Positions 1-6,380 are shown, counted from the stretch's first letter. The stretch: 7,139 bases of DNA from Planctomycetaceae bacterium (GCA_022614795.1 JAKEHX010000493.1:1-7139); one strand, 5' to 3'. Notes: generated from the sequence alone by a model not told the origin. A program made the numbers and translations.

Positions 1-30
1 CGTGGATGCCCGCGAGGCAAGCCAGCCGTG

Positions 31-38
31 AAGGGGAG
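31..38 (+). promoter_or_regulatory. Shine-Dalgarno sequence that sets the start of the first gene
   Basis: AAGGGGAG lies six bases before the ATG at 45. The same frame is open from an ATG at position 6, but only six bases precede that codon in the window, so its own ribosome site cannot be judged. The site at 31-38 and the signal peptide that begins directly after ATG 45 both favour the inner start. Confidence 0.7.
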
Positions 39-44
39 TTTGCA

Positions 45-926
45 ATGCCGGGAAAGAGAATCGCCGCGGCGAGGGTTTTGCTCATCGGGCTCTCGCTTGC
101 TGCACCAGTGGCATCGGCCCAGGAGCCGGCCAATTCTCCGCCAGCAGTCCAGCCAAAGGAAAGCGTCGCGGACCGGCGGATCGCCTTTGTCCGCGAGAAG
201 ATGGCCCGCTATCGCCTGCATGCGGCGGGCACCGACCAGATCGCCTATCCCTTGCAGGACAAGCTGGCCCTCCGCTGGACGAACCCCGTGAGCGGCGTGG
301 TCGATGGGGGCATTTTCGTCTGGACCGACGGCCGGCGGCCGATGGCGGTCGGCAAGTGCTTTCTCAATGAAGTGCAGGAAGCCTGGGGGGAGGTGATCCA
401 CTCGGTCGCCCCCGGCCCGATGGTGATGCGGCTTGAGGACCGCGAGGTCTGGAAGCCGGAGGGACCGGGGGTCACGTTTCATCCGCTCGACAGTGCGCCC
501 AAACCGGCGACAACAGCCGGCGGCCGCCTGACCCAGATGCGGACCTTGATGCGGCGGCTGGAGGTCATCGGCATCTGGGGCGAGAAGGAGCCCAGCGAGT
601 GGTCGCTGCGGATGCTGACGACGCCGGTCCACCGCTACGAAAGCGAGCCCGACAAGATTCTCGATGGAGCCGTGTTTGGCTTCACGCAAGGAGGCACCAA
701 TCCCGAAGCGATCGCCCTGATCGAGGTCTGGGAAACCGAGGCCGGTCCCAAGTGGCAGGTCGCCGTCGCCCGGTTGACGCAGTATGGCGTGCGGGCCAGC
801 CTCGACGGCAAGGTGATCGCCGATCTGCCACGCAACGAAATGCCGGCGATTAGCGACCGTTTCTACCGCGGCTGGCACTGGTTCCGGCGGTATCCGTTTC
901 CGAAAGAGGGTGCGGCGAAGGAGTGA
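45..926 (+). CDS. Secreted protein of unknown function, planctomycete type
   Basis: Encodes 293 residues from ATG 45. The first 25 residues form a signal peptide: a basic start (MPGKR), a hydrophobic stretch (VLLIGLSLAAPV) and an Ala-X-Ala cleavage site (ASA before QE), so the protein is probably exported. The mature part is rich in tryptophan and arginine, has one cysteine (in GKCF), and shows no membrane segment or catalytic motif I can name. Two stretches resemble each other: VVDGGIFVWTDG near residue 85 and ILDGAVFGFTQGG near residue 205, suggesting an internally duplicated beta fold. The C-terminal part carries RFYRGWHWFRRYPFP. It resembles hypothetical proteins I associate with Pirellula-like genomes, but I cannot give a function. 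It is transcribed towards ispG and ends 66 bases from the ispG stop codon. The gene is complete if ATG 45 is the start; its promoter lies outside the window. Confidence 0.85.
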   Translation: MPGKRIAAARVLLIGLSLAAPVASAQEPANSPPAVQPKESVADRRIAFVREKMARYRLHAAGTDQIAYPLQDKLALRWTNPVSGVVDGGIFVWTDGRRPMAVGKCFLNEVQEAWGEVIHSVAPGPMVMRLEDREVWKPEGPGVTFHPLDSAPKPATTAGGRLTQMRTLMRRLEVIGIWGEKEPSEWSLRMLTTPVHRYESEPDKILDGAVFGFTQGGTNPEAIALIEVWETEAGPKWQVAVARLTQYGVRASLDGKVIADLPRNEMPAISDRFYRGWHWFRRYPFPKEGAAKE

Positions 927-928
927 GA

Positions 929-993
929 GGTCGGAGGTCGGAGGTCGAAGGTCGGAGGTCAGACGGTCGACGGACTTCCTACTTCCGACCTCC
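929..993. repeat. GGTCGGA heptamer tandem repeat with inverted copy, between convergent genes
   Basis: Five consecutive heptamers run from 929 to 963: GGTCGGA, GGTCGGA, GGTCGAA, GGTCGGA and GGTCAGA, followed by a degenerate CGGTCGA. An inverted copy, TTCCGACCTCC, lies at 983-993. GGAGGTCGGA at 933-942 pairs perfectly with 984-993, and other register choices are possible because of the repeat. The block fills almost the whole gap between the first gene and ispG and touches the ispG stop codon (993-995). It could act as a two-way transcription stop, but there is no T-run, so this is inference. Confidence 0.75.
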
Positions 994-2132
994 TATCCAC
1001 CCCGCCCCGCGATCAGCCCGTCCAGCTCCGCCTTCAGCCGCGGCAGGATCTGATCGTAGGGGAAGGCGCCCAGCTCGGTGCTGCCGCGCTTGAGATTGAC
1101 GAAATTCGGGCCGCACCAGAGGCCCAGATCGGCGTCGTCGGTTTCCCCCGGCCCGTTCACGCGGCAGCCCATCACGGCGATCGTAATCGCGTGCTCCTGG
1201 GCATAGCGCGTCATCTCTTTCACCTGCTGGGCCAGGTCGATGAACGCCTGGTTCTCGACCCGCGAGCAGCTCGGGCAGGCGATGATGTTGAGCGTCGGCA
1301 GGCCGTAGTTCACCACGCTCCGCACGCGGCCCGCGGCGATATCGGCAAGTATCTGCCGGCCAGCCGCGATTTCCTCGGGCTTGCGGTCGTTGGGCACGGT
1401 CAGCGAAACGCGGATCGTGTCGCCGATGCCGCGGCTGATGAGCTGCTCGAAGGCGATCCGCGTTTTAATGATGCCGTCGGGGGGCAGGCCCGCCTCGGTC
1501 ACGCCCAGGTGCAGCGGGACATCGGGCCGCCGCTCGGCGAAGCGGCGATTCACGTCGATCACTTTCTGGGGGTCGCTGTCCTTGAGCGACACGCAGTACC
1601 GCGTGAAGCCGAGCGAGTCCAGAAGATCGCAATGCTCCCACGCACTTTCGAGCATCGGCGTGATCGAGTCGTCCTCGTCGTATTTCTCCTTTTTCGCCGG
1701 ATCGACGCTGCCGCAATTCACGCCGACCCGCAGGGCACAGTCGCTGGCCGCCGCGACGCCGGCGATATACCGCACCTTGTCCTGCCAAGGCCGCGACGGC
1801 TCGTGGTGATAGAGGTGGCCCGGGTTATAGCGGACCTTATCGACATGCGGGGCGACCAGCTCGGCCAGGCGATAGTTCTCCTGCAAATCGACCGACAGAT
1901 TGGCCCGCGTTTGGCGGCGGATTTCGGCGAGAGCCTCAGCGTCCTTCTTGCTATCGACGGCAATCCGGACGACATCGGCCCCCGCCTGGTCGAGGAGATT
2001 CACCAGGCCCACGGTCGCGCCAATGTCCTGGGTGTGCGTAGCCGTCATGCTCTGGACGGCGATCGGACACTGGCCGCCGATCGAAATCGAGCCGATGCGG
2101 ACGGTGCGGGTGGGATTGCGGGTGATGTGCAC
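993..2132 (-). CDS. ispG: (E)-4-hydroxy-3-methylbut-2-enyl-diphosphate synthase (IspG/GcpE)
   Basis: Makes HMBPP from methylerythritol cyclodiphosphate in the cytoplasm, the next-to-last step of the MEP isoprenoid pathway, using a [4Fe-4S] cluster and two electrons. The family signature is clear: RTVRIGSISIGGQCPIAVQSM at the N-terminus, then VRYNPGH and RVGVNCGS in the barrel. The cluster cysteines are in ACPSCSR (Cys286, Cys289) and VMGCRVNGPGE (Cys323), with Glu330 as the probable fourth ligand. With 379 residues it matches the short bacterial form without the inserted domain found in plants and Chlamydia. I chose GTG 2132 because the protein then begins with VHITRNPTRTV, as expected for the family. 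The frame stays open to a TTG at 2198, but those 22 extra codons are mostly a palindromic repeat. The ribosome site is weak: AAAGG ten bases upstream, also from the palindrome. Confidence 0.96.
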   Translation of the reverse strand: MHITRNPTRTVRIGSISIGGQCPIAVQSMTATHTQDIGATVGLVNLLDQAGADVVRIAVDSKKDAEALAEIRRQTRANLSVDLQENYRLAELVAPHVDKVRYNPGHLYHHEPSRPWQDKVRYIAGVAAASDCALRVGVNCGSVDPAKKEKYDEDDSITPMLESAWEHCDLLDSLGFTRYCVSLKDSDPQKVIDVNRRFAERRPDVPLHLGVTEAGLPPDGIIKTRIAFEQLISRGIGDTIRVSLTVPNDRKPEEIAAGRQILADIAAGRVRSVVNYGLPTLNIIACPSCSRVENQAFIDLAQQVKEMTRYAQEHAITIAVMGCRVNGPGETDDADLGLWCGPNFVNLKRGSTELGAFPYDQILPRLKAELDGLIAGRGG

Positions 2133-2138
2133 GGTAGT

Positions 2139-2188
2139 GTCGCCTTTCGCGCCGCGAAAGAGCGCCCTTTCGCGGAGCGAAAGGCGAC
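2139..2188. repeat. REP-like double palindrome just upstream of ispG
   Basis: The two 25-base arms 2139-2163 and 2164-2188 are inverted copies matching at 23 of 25 positions with no spacer. Each arm is itself self-complementary: CTTTCGCG, one base, CGCGAAAG at 2144-2160, and CTTTCGC, GGA, GCGAAAG at 2167-2183. The RNA can therefore fold as one long hairpin or two short ones. It ends seven bases from the GTG start of ispG and would lie in its 5' leader. It resembles dispersed palindromes I associate with planctomycete genomes. Whether it affects ispG expression is unknown. Confidence 0.85.
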
Positions 2189-2218
2189 TATGGACCAATT
2201 AGCGCAGGCGAAAACTCC

Positions 2219-2247
2219 ATTCTGTGTAACCGCAGCGGGGCTGGCAA
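2219..2247 (-). promoter_or_regulatory. Candidate sigma-70-type promoter for ispG
   Basis: On the minus strand TTGCCA (2242-2247) and CAGAAT (2219-2224) are separated by 17 bases. The match is five of six for the -35 box and four of six for the -10 box. Transcription would start near 2212, giving a leader of about 80 bases that contains the double palindrome. The placement after the small lipoprotein gene (ends 2296) supports separate transcription of ispG, but read-through is also possible. Confidence 0.35.
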
Positions 2248-2295
2248 TGTCACAGGGGGGAACGCACTCGGTGACCACGTTGCCTGCAGCCAGGA

Positions 2296-2667
2296 TCAGG
2301 GAGGCTGAGTGCTCTCGGCTGGCAGTTGCTGCGCAAGCGACACAATTCCGTCGATCCGCTCGCGCAGTTGATGGTCGCGTGCGCCCCGGTCCTTGAGGCC
2401 CTTCAGCTCCTGAGCGGCCTTGTAGATCGCATCGTACGTCGCTTTGTTTGTTCCTACCGCGCGCGACTCATAGCCCTCCATGTTCTCGACGAAACTGTCG
2501 ATGGCCGACTGGAGGCCCGCTTCGGCAACCTTGAGTCGGTCCACTTCAGCTCGGACGAAAAGGGCATAGTCCAGGGTTGGCTCGACCGGCTGGCGAGGAT
2601 CGGCAGCTCCAGTTCCGCAGCCGAGCGCCGCGGCAGCAACTAGGACCAGGAAATGACAGGTTCTCAT
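2296..2667 (-). CDS. Small putative lipoprotein, unknown function
   Basis: Encodes 123 residues. The N-terminus MRTCHFLVLVAAAALGCG is a short export signal ending in ALGC, a passable lipobox with Cys17 as the lipidated residue; the alanine at -3 is less usual than leucine, and cleavage by signal peptidase I after GTGAA is an alternative. The mature part is charged and alanine-rich and probably helical, with no further cysteine and a proline-rich tail (STQPP). I recognise no domain. The ATG has GAGG five bases upstream, which supports the start. It lies 145 bases downstream of the DUF1559 gene on the same strand, and I see no convincing terminator between them. Small lipoproteins often follow DUF1559 genes in planctomycetes, so co-transcription is likely but inferred. 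Confidence 0.72.
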   Translation of the reverse strand: MRTCHFLVLVAAAALGCGTGAADPRQPVEPTLDYALFVRAEVDRLKVAEAGLQSAIDSFVENMEGYESRAVGTNKATYDAIYKAAQELKGLKDRGARDHQLRERIDGIVSLAQQLPAESTQPP

Positions 2668-2812
2668 AGAATCCTCAACGCCTAAATAAGGGCCGTGACT
2701 ACAAGTGGTCCGGAGTTGGCTTCGATCAGATTTGCCGGCTGATGGCGCGACACACCGTGGAGGACCCGCGGCGGGCTGGCTTCAAAGGACGAGATGCCCG
2801 GCTGACGTGGGC

Positions 2813-3820
2813 TCAAAAGTTGGTCGAGGGTTCATTGTTGGTGATGGTCAGCGCGGCCCGCCAGACAAGTCGGTCAACGGTGCTGCTCACGAACCGCACC
2901 GAGCCGTCGACCAATCCGCACATGACGCCGCCAGGATGTCGGCTGCGCGCCACGTTGCCTCCGGCGTCGCCATCTCCTGTGCAGTCCGCGCACTGGTTAG
3001 GCCACGGCGAACCGCTGTTGCAATGGACCGGACAATCAAACAGGTTCGCGCTGATCCTGGTGTCGGAGTTGGGAGTTGTTATCCACTGGTCGCTGACGCT
3101 GCGTGTGTGCGCGCTAAGGATGCAGCCCGCTACTCGTCCCCAGCAGCCCCGGCAGTCATCGTCCGCCCGGAAGCCGAGGATCTCACTCAGGAATATGGTG
3201 TTGGACGTGCCGTCGGTAACTTCGGCCAGCCCAACTGCAGCCTGAGGCCGCCAGGTAAACGCCGTTCTCCACACGCCCAGCCAACCGTTGGGGGTTCCGT
3301 TTTGATTGGCGACCTTGCCGCCAGCCGGAACGGCGTAGTTTCCTTTCGCGTAGCGCCCCCCAATGCCGTTGGGACTGAGGGCCGGTGGCAGCGGTGCCGT
3401 GCTTGGGCAGACCATCACCTTCAACTCAAGCTCGGTCACCAATTGATTCGTGGCGTGTCCGGAGGGGAGCTTGAAATCGTACCTGCCGTGCATGGGGCCC
3501 TGTTCAACAAATGGCAGCGTCAGCGTGGTCCATGTTGCACCCCAGCCTGTGTGCCGAAAGTCGGCCGGGGCCCGGTCACTGCCAAGCGTGGCCGGATCGG
3601 GTGGGCCATTGAAGATTGCTGCCGCCGGCAGCGTTTTGAAGGTGTCGTGGTAATTGTGCATGCCCAGCGCCAGTTGCTTCAGGTTATTGGCGCACTGCGA
3701 GCGGCGAGCCGCTTCGCGGGCGGCCTGCACGGCTGGCAAGAGCAACGCGACCAACACGCCGATGATCGCGATGACCACCAATAATTCAACGAGCGTAAAA
3801 CCCGCTTTACTTCGAGTCAT
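2813..3820 (-). CDS. DUF1559 family protein with prepilin-type N-terminus
   Basis: Encodes 335 residues. It starts MTRSKAGFTLVELLVVIAII: a prepilin peptidase site after Gly7, Phe8 at +1, Glu12 at +5, then a hydrophobic helix to about residue 30, as in type IV pilins and type II secretion pseudopilins. It continues with ARRSQCANNLKQLALGMHNYHD, typical of DUF1559. Near residue 201 is VTDGTSNTIFLSE, and near the end His295 and Asp305-Gly306 form the H-X9-DG motif followed by SVRFV. The region from about 220 to 285 is rich in cysteine (CRGC, CPVHC, CADC), perhaps disulfide-stabilised outside the cytoplasm. The length is normal for the family. Planctomycetes carry dozens of these genes; the role is not established, so neither pilin assembly nor secretion can be claimed. 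AAGGGG six bases before the ATG supports the start. Confidence 0.95.
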   Translation of the reverse strand: MTRSKAGFTLVELLVVIAIIGVLVALLLPAVQAAREAARRSQCANNLKQLALGMHNYHDTFKTLPAAAIFNGPPDPATLGSDRAPADFRHTGWGATWTTLTLPFVEQGPMHGRYDFKLPSGHATNQLVTELELKVMVCPSTAPLPPALSPNGIGGRYAKGNYAVPAGGKVANQNGTPNGWLGVWRTAFTWRPQAAVGLAEVTDGTSNTIFLSEILGFRADDDCRGCWGRVAGCILSAHTRSVSDQWITTPNSDTRISANLFDCPVHCNSGSPWPNQCADCTGDGDAGGNVARSRHPGGVMCGLVDGSVRFVSSTVDRLVWRAALTITNNEPSTNF

Positions 3821-3956
3821 GACTGGCCCCTTATGAAAAAGGACGCTAGAAGAGATTCTTCCCGGAAGAGGGAAGCAAATTGCTCATCTTTTTCGATCGC
3901 GGATTCAATTGGCGACAAGACCTGCCGCGAAGCCGGACCAGTGACCCACCACGATC

Positions 3957-3986
3957 ATGATATGACGTGCACGAAATATCCGTCAA
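3957..3986 (-). promoter_or_regulatory. Candidate promoter for the DUF1559 gene
   Basis: On the minus strand TTGACG (3981-3986) and TATCAT (3957-3962) are 18 bases apart. An A-rich run, ACAAAAAATTG, lies directly upstream of the -35 box and could act as an UP element. The start point would be near 3950, giving a leader of about 130 bases. It is the best minus-strand match I found in the gap. Confidence 0.4.
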
Positions 3987-4019
3987 CAATTTTTTGTCAG
4001 CATTGTCCGCATGAACCGT

Positions 4020-4038
4020 TGGCGCAGGGCGTGCGCCA
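4020..4038. repeat. Inverted repeat, 7-base stem
   Basis: TGGCGCA (4020-4026) and TGCGCCA (4032-4038) are perfect inverted copies around a five-base loop. It lies upstream of the candidate DUF1559 promoter and 38 bases from a second hairpin. It could be an operator or a terminator of something upstream, but no T-run follows on either strand. Confidence 0.55.
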
Positions 4039-4058
4039 GGGCTGTTGGCAGTGGTTGA

Positions 4059-4082
4059 GCGATCCGCTCGCCATCGGATCGC
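4059..4082. repeat. Inverted repeat, 8-base stem
   Basis: GCGATCCG (4059-4066) and CGGATCGC (4075-4082) are perfect inverted copies with an eight-base spacer. On DNA this is a plausible binding site for a dimeric regulator; as RNA it would be a stable hairpin. No function can be assigned. Confidence 0.55.
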
Positions 4083-4112
4083 ATACCGAAAACCCGCCGC
4101 GCTGTGTTTGAC

Positions 4113-4420
4113 TTAGCACTTGCATAGTGTACAGAAATTATTTAGCACGCGGCTTGCAGTGATGTTGTGGGTTTGGAATTCGCTGTCAGTTTGGCAGTTG
4201 TGGCGACGAGGCTCCTGTCGCGGGGAATTTTCTCGGCGGCGGAGACTCAAAATGTGCTAACTATTCCGCGAGCCAGCGCACTTGCTCGTCGGAAGTACTT
4301 ACGGGACAGTGGTTTATGGCAAGCAGGCAGGCTCGAAAAATATCGTCGTGGAGTAGTTTCGCACCGAAGAGCAAGGCAACAATGCCTGGTCTGATTTACC
4401 GCAACTTGCCGCCGTGCTAA
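4113..4420. repeat. Four copies of the heptamer TTAGCAC/GTGCTAA
   Basis: TTAGCAC occurs at 4113-4119 and 4142-4148, and its reverse complement GTGCTAA at 4254-4260 and 4414-4420. The first two copies are both followed by CTTGCA (4119-4124 and 4153-4158). A given heptamer is expected well under once in 308 bases counting both strands, so four copies look non-random. Binding sites of a regulator are one reading; a decayed repeat is another. Confidence 0.5.
4143..4158 (+). promoter_or_regulatory. Sigma-54-like promoter site with an imperfect -24 box
   Basis: TAGCACG, four bases, TTGCA matches the sigma-54 consensus TGGCACR-N4-TTGCW in sequence and spacing except for A in place of the first G of the -24 GG pair. 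That pair is normally almost invariant, so the site may be weak or fortuitous. If used, it would transcribe towards the 550-residue gene with a leader of more than 400 bases. Confidence 0.22.
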
Positions 4421-4451
4421 GGTTTGGCAGCGTATTCGCACTCACTGCCCT

Positions 4452-4478
4452 GAAACCGCTCGCCGATCGAGCGGGTTC
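4452..4478 (+). repeat. Hairpin followed by a T-rich stretch, possible terminator or attenuator
   Basis: CCGCTCG (4456-4462) pairs perfectly with CGAGCGG (4468-4474) around a five-base loop. After one A-G mismatch, GAA (4452-4454) pairs with TTC (4476-4478). The following bases, TATTTCC, are T-rich but not a clean U-tract. It is 105 bases before the 550-residue gene, so it could end an upstream transcript or control read-through. Confidence 0.45.
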
Positions 4479-4507
4479 TATTTCCACTGAACTCTATTTC
4501 CACGAAC
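4477..4507 (+). repeat. Tandem 16/15-base direct repeat
   Basis: TCTATTTCCACTGAAC at 4477-4492 is followed directly by TCTATTTCCACGAAC at 4493-4507. The copies differ by one T. Eleven bases (TCTATTTCCAC) are identical at a spacing of 16, about one and a half helical turns. It abuts the hairpin at 4452-4478. Confidence 0.7.
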
Positions 4508-4570
4508 ACCGCTCGCGAACCGTTCGGCTTCCGCATTGGCAGCCGCCCCGCGTGCCCCACTAAATCGTCG

Positions 4571-4576
4571 AAGGAG
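4571..4576 (+). promoter_or_regulatory. Shine-Dalgarno sequence selecting a GTG start
   Basis: AAGGAG lies six bases before GTG 4583, the ideal distance. The in-frame ATG three codons later (4592) is 15 bases away, so GTG is the better start. Confidence 0.8.
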
Positions 4577-4582
4577 AATCTT

Positions 4583-6235
4583 GTGAAACTAATGCGGAAG
4601 ACTCTATGGCTGGCGCTGGCCGCATTGGCGCCGCTCACGGCCGGGCTGATCGACAAGGCCTGTGCCCAGGAAATCAAGCCGGTGGCGATCGTCGCAGTCG
4701 CCAGCGTCGAGGAGATGCTGGCCGATGTCGGCTACATTACCGCCGCGGCGGGCATGGAAGACGCGGGCAAGACGGCCCGCCTGTTCGGCAGCGCCCTGAC
4801 CGCGGGGATGGATAAGAAGCGGCCGGCGGGAATGTACGTCATTCCCACCGACGGCGACTTCCACGCGATCGCCTTCATCCCGGTGACCGATCTCAAGCAG
4901 CTCCTGGAGATTCACAAGGAATACATCGGCGAACCCCGCGACGCCGGCGACGGCATTCTCGAAATCGGCATCGACCGCAGCGCGTTCGTCAAGGAGCAAT
5001 CGGGCTGGGCCTTTGTGGCCGAAAGCTCCGAGCACCTGACCGGCCTGCCGAAGGACCCGTCGGCCCTGCTCGGCGATCTGGCGAAGAAGTACAACGTCGC
5101 CGGCAAGTTGATGGTGCCGAACATTCCGGAAAAGCTGCGGCAGACGGCGATCGACGAGATCAAGATCGGCCTGGAGCGGGCGCTGGAGAGCCAGCCCAAC
5201 GCCGACCGCGAGGCGATTGAGAAGACGTCGCGCGACGCGATGAAGCAGATCGAGCAGCTCTTCAACGAAGCCGACGAATTGACGATCGGCGTGGCGATCG
5301 ATGCGGCGGCGAAAAAGACGTATATCGACGTCAACGTGACGGCCAAGGAGGGGACCGAGCTGGCCAAGCAGATGGCCTTGAATGCCGACGCGAAGTCGGA
5401 TTTTGCCGGCGTTTTGCTGCCGGAAGCGGCCGTGACGCTGAACATGTCGGCCCGGCTGAGCGAGTCGGACATCGCCCAGTTCAGCTCGATGTTCGCCACG
5501 CTGCGGACGCAGCTGGCGACGAAGATCGATGACGATCCGAACCTGACCGCCGATCAGCGGACCGTGGCCAAGGACGTGCTGGCCAAGCTGCTCGACGTGT
5601 TCGAGCAGACCGCCAAGACGGGCAAGATCGACAGCGGCGCGGCCCTGGTGCTCGAGCCCAAGAGCCTGAACTTCGTGCTGGGCGGCTACGTGGCCGATGG
5701 CCCGGCGTTCGAGAAGACGCTCAAGCAGGCCCTCGATCTGGCCAAGAACGAGCCGAACGTTCCCAAGGTGCAGTTCGGGGCCGGCAAGATCGGCAACATC
5801 ACGCTGCACAAGACGTCGATTCCGGTGCCGGCCAGCGAGGCGGAGGCCCGCGAAATTCTGGGCGAGAAGTTCGACGTGATCCTGGGCATCGGCCCGCAGA
5901 GCATTTTTGTCTCCGGCGGCAAAAGCGCCGAAAGCCTGCTCAAGAAGGTGATCGAGCAGTCGGCGGCCAATGCCGGCAAGTCGGTGCCGCCGGGACAGTT
6001 CAACGTGGCTCTGCTGCCGATCATGAAGTTCTCGGCCTCGATGGACCCAAACAACCCGGTCCTGCCGGTGATGGTAGCGTCGCTCGAAAAGACGGGCAAC
6101 GACCGCATCATCATCACCAGCCAGGGCTCGGCCCGCGGCAGCCACGTGCGCTTCGAGATTCAGGAAGGGATCATCAAGATGGGCGGCGAAGCGGCCAGGC
6201 AATTCACCGGCCCGCGCCCGCCGGGAGCGGAGTAG
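4583..6235 (+). CDS. Large secreted protein of unknown function, cysteine-free when mature
   Basis: Encodes 550 residues from GTG 4583, chosen for its strong ribosome site. Residues 1-28 are a signal peptide (KLMRK, then LWLALAALAPLTAGL, then the Ala-Cys-Ala site before QE), so the product is exported. The only cysteine is Cys27 in the signal peptide; the context KAC is not a lipobox. The mature chain mixes predicted beta segments (for example TIGVAID, TYIDVNVTA near 235-253, and SLNFVLGGYV near 361) with long charged helices (about 182-230 and 315-345). No transmembrane segment or catalytic motif is visible. Strands followed by 'EGTELAKQM' and 'DGPAFEKTLKQA' helices look like repeated alpha/beta modules. 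It resembles hypothetical planctomycete exported proteins, but I cannot name the family. No partner gene adjoins it: the upstream gap is 760 bases and the ferredoxin downstream has its own promoter. Confidence 0.9.
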   Translation: MKLMRKTLWLALAALAPLTAGLIDKACAQEIKPVAIVAVASVEEMLADVGYITAAAGMEDAGKTARLFGSALTAGMDKKRPAGMYVIPTDGDFHAIAFIPVTDLKQLLEIHKEYIGEPRDAGDGILEIGIDRSAFVKEQSGWAFVAESSEHLTGLPKDPSALLGDLAKKYNVAGKLMVPNIPEKLRQTAIDEIKIGLERALESQPNADREAIEKTSRDAMKQIEQLFNEADELTIGVAIDAAAKKTYIDVNVTAKEGTELAKQMALNADAKSDFAGVLLPEAAVTLNMSARLSESDIAQFSSMFATLRTQLATKIDDDPNLTADQRTVAKDVLAKLLDVFEQTAKTGKIDSGAALVLEPKSLNFVLGGYVADGPAFEKTLKQALDLAKNEPNVPKVQFGAGKIGNITLHKTSIPVPASEAEAREILGEKFDVILGIGPQSIFVSGGKSAESLLKKVIEQSAANAGKSVPPGQFNVALLPIMKFSASMDPNNPVLPVMVASLEKTGNDRIIITSQGSARGSHVRFEIQEGIIKMGGEAARQFTGPRPPGAE

Positions 6236-6247
6236 GCAACTGGGTAG

Positions 6248-6267
6248 CGGAACTCGCCAGAGTTCCG
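6248..6267. repeat. Perfect 8-base hairpin after the 550-residue gene
   Basis: CGGAACTC (6248-6255), loop GCCA, GAGTTCCG (6260-6267). It begins 12 bases after the stop codon. There is no T-run directly after the stem; TTTT occurs only at 6303-6306. It may help end transcription, or be a copy of a dispersed palindrome type I associate with planctomycete intergenic DNA. Confidence 0.7.
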
Positions 6268-6311
6268 AAGCGTAAGCGACCGCCTTCGCTCGTTCGTCCG
6301 GATTTTGCCAA

Positions 6312-6340
6312 TTGGCGTGCAGGCGAATGCCGCCTATAAT
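6312..6340 (+). promoter_or_regulatory. Near-consensus sigma-70-type promoter for the ferredoxin gene
   Basis: TTGGCG (6312-6317) and a perfect TATAAT (6335-6340) are separated by exactly 17 bases. Transcription would start near 6347, giving a leader of about 34 bases. This is the strongest promoter match in the window and suggests constitutive expression. Confidence 0.72.
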
Positions 6341-6380
6341 TTCGATAGCGAGTTCGTGAAATTTGTCACAGACGTGACCT

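Larger units (their letters stand above)
4083..4582. other. 500-base stretch without a credible gene
   Basis: This is the larger part of the gap between the divergent DUF1559 gene and the 550-residue gene. It is less GC-rich than the flanking genes. The short open frames in it lack ribosome sites and recognisable protein features. It holds the heptamer cluster, the sigma-54-like site, an imperfect inverted repeat (GCGAC 4203-4207 with GTCGC 4217-4221), a hairpin at 4452-4478 and a tandem repeat at 4477-4507. A small RNA or a long regulated leader is possible; I see no known RNA family. Confidence 0.6.

Noticed and set aside
2133..2198. N-terminal extension of ispG from TTG 2198
   Set aside because: The extra 22 codons are mainly the palindromic repeat, and the family's conserved sequence begins directly after GTG 2132.
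1191..2396. 401-codon open frame on the plus strand
   Set aside because: Antisense to ispG, whose identity is certain, and running through the palindrome; no domain or initiation signal.
2705..3784. 359-codon open frame on the plus strand
   Set aside because: Antisense to the DUF1559 gene; no recognisable protein features.
3833..4111. 92-codon open frame on the plus strand in the large gap
   Set aside because: No Shine-Dalgarno sequence, no domain, and it covers the candidate DUF1559 promoter and both hairpins. It contains several Cys and His but no regular metal-binding spacing that I could support.
4167..4394. 75-codon open frame on the plus strand
   Set aside because: No ribosome site or recognisable features; composition as expected for non-coding sequence.
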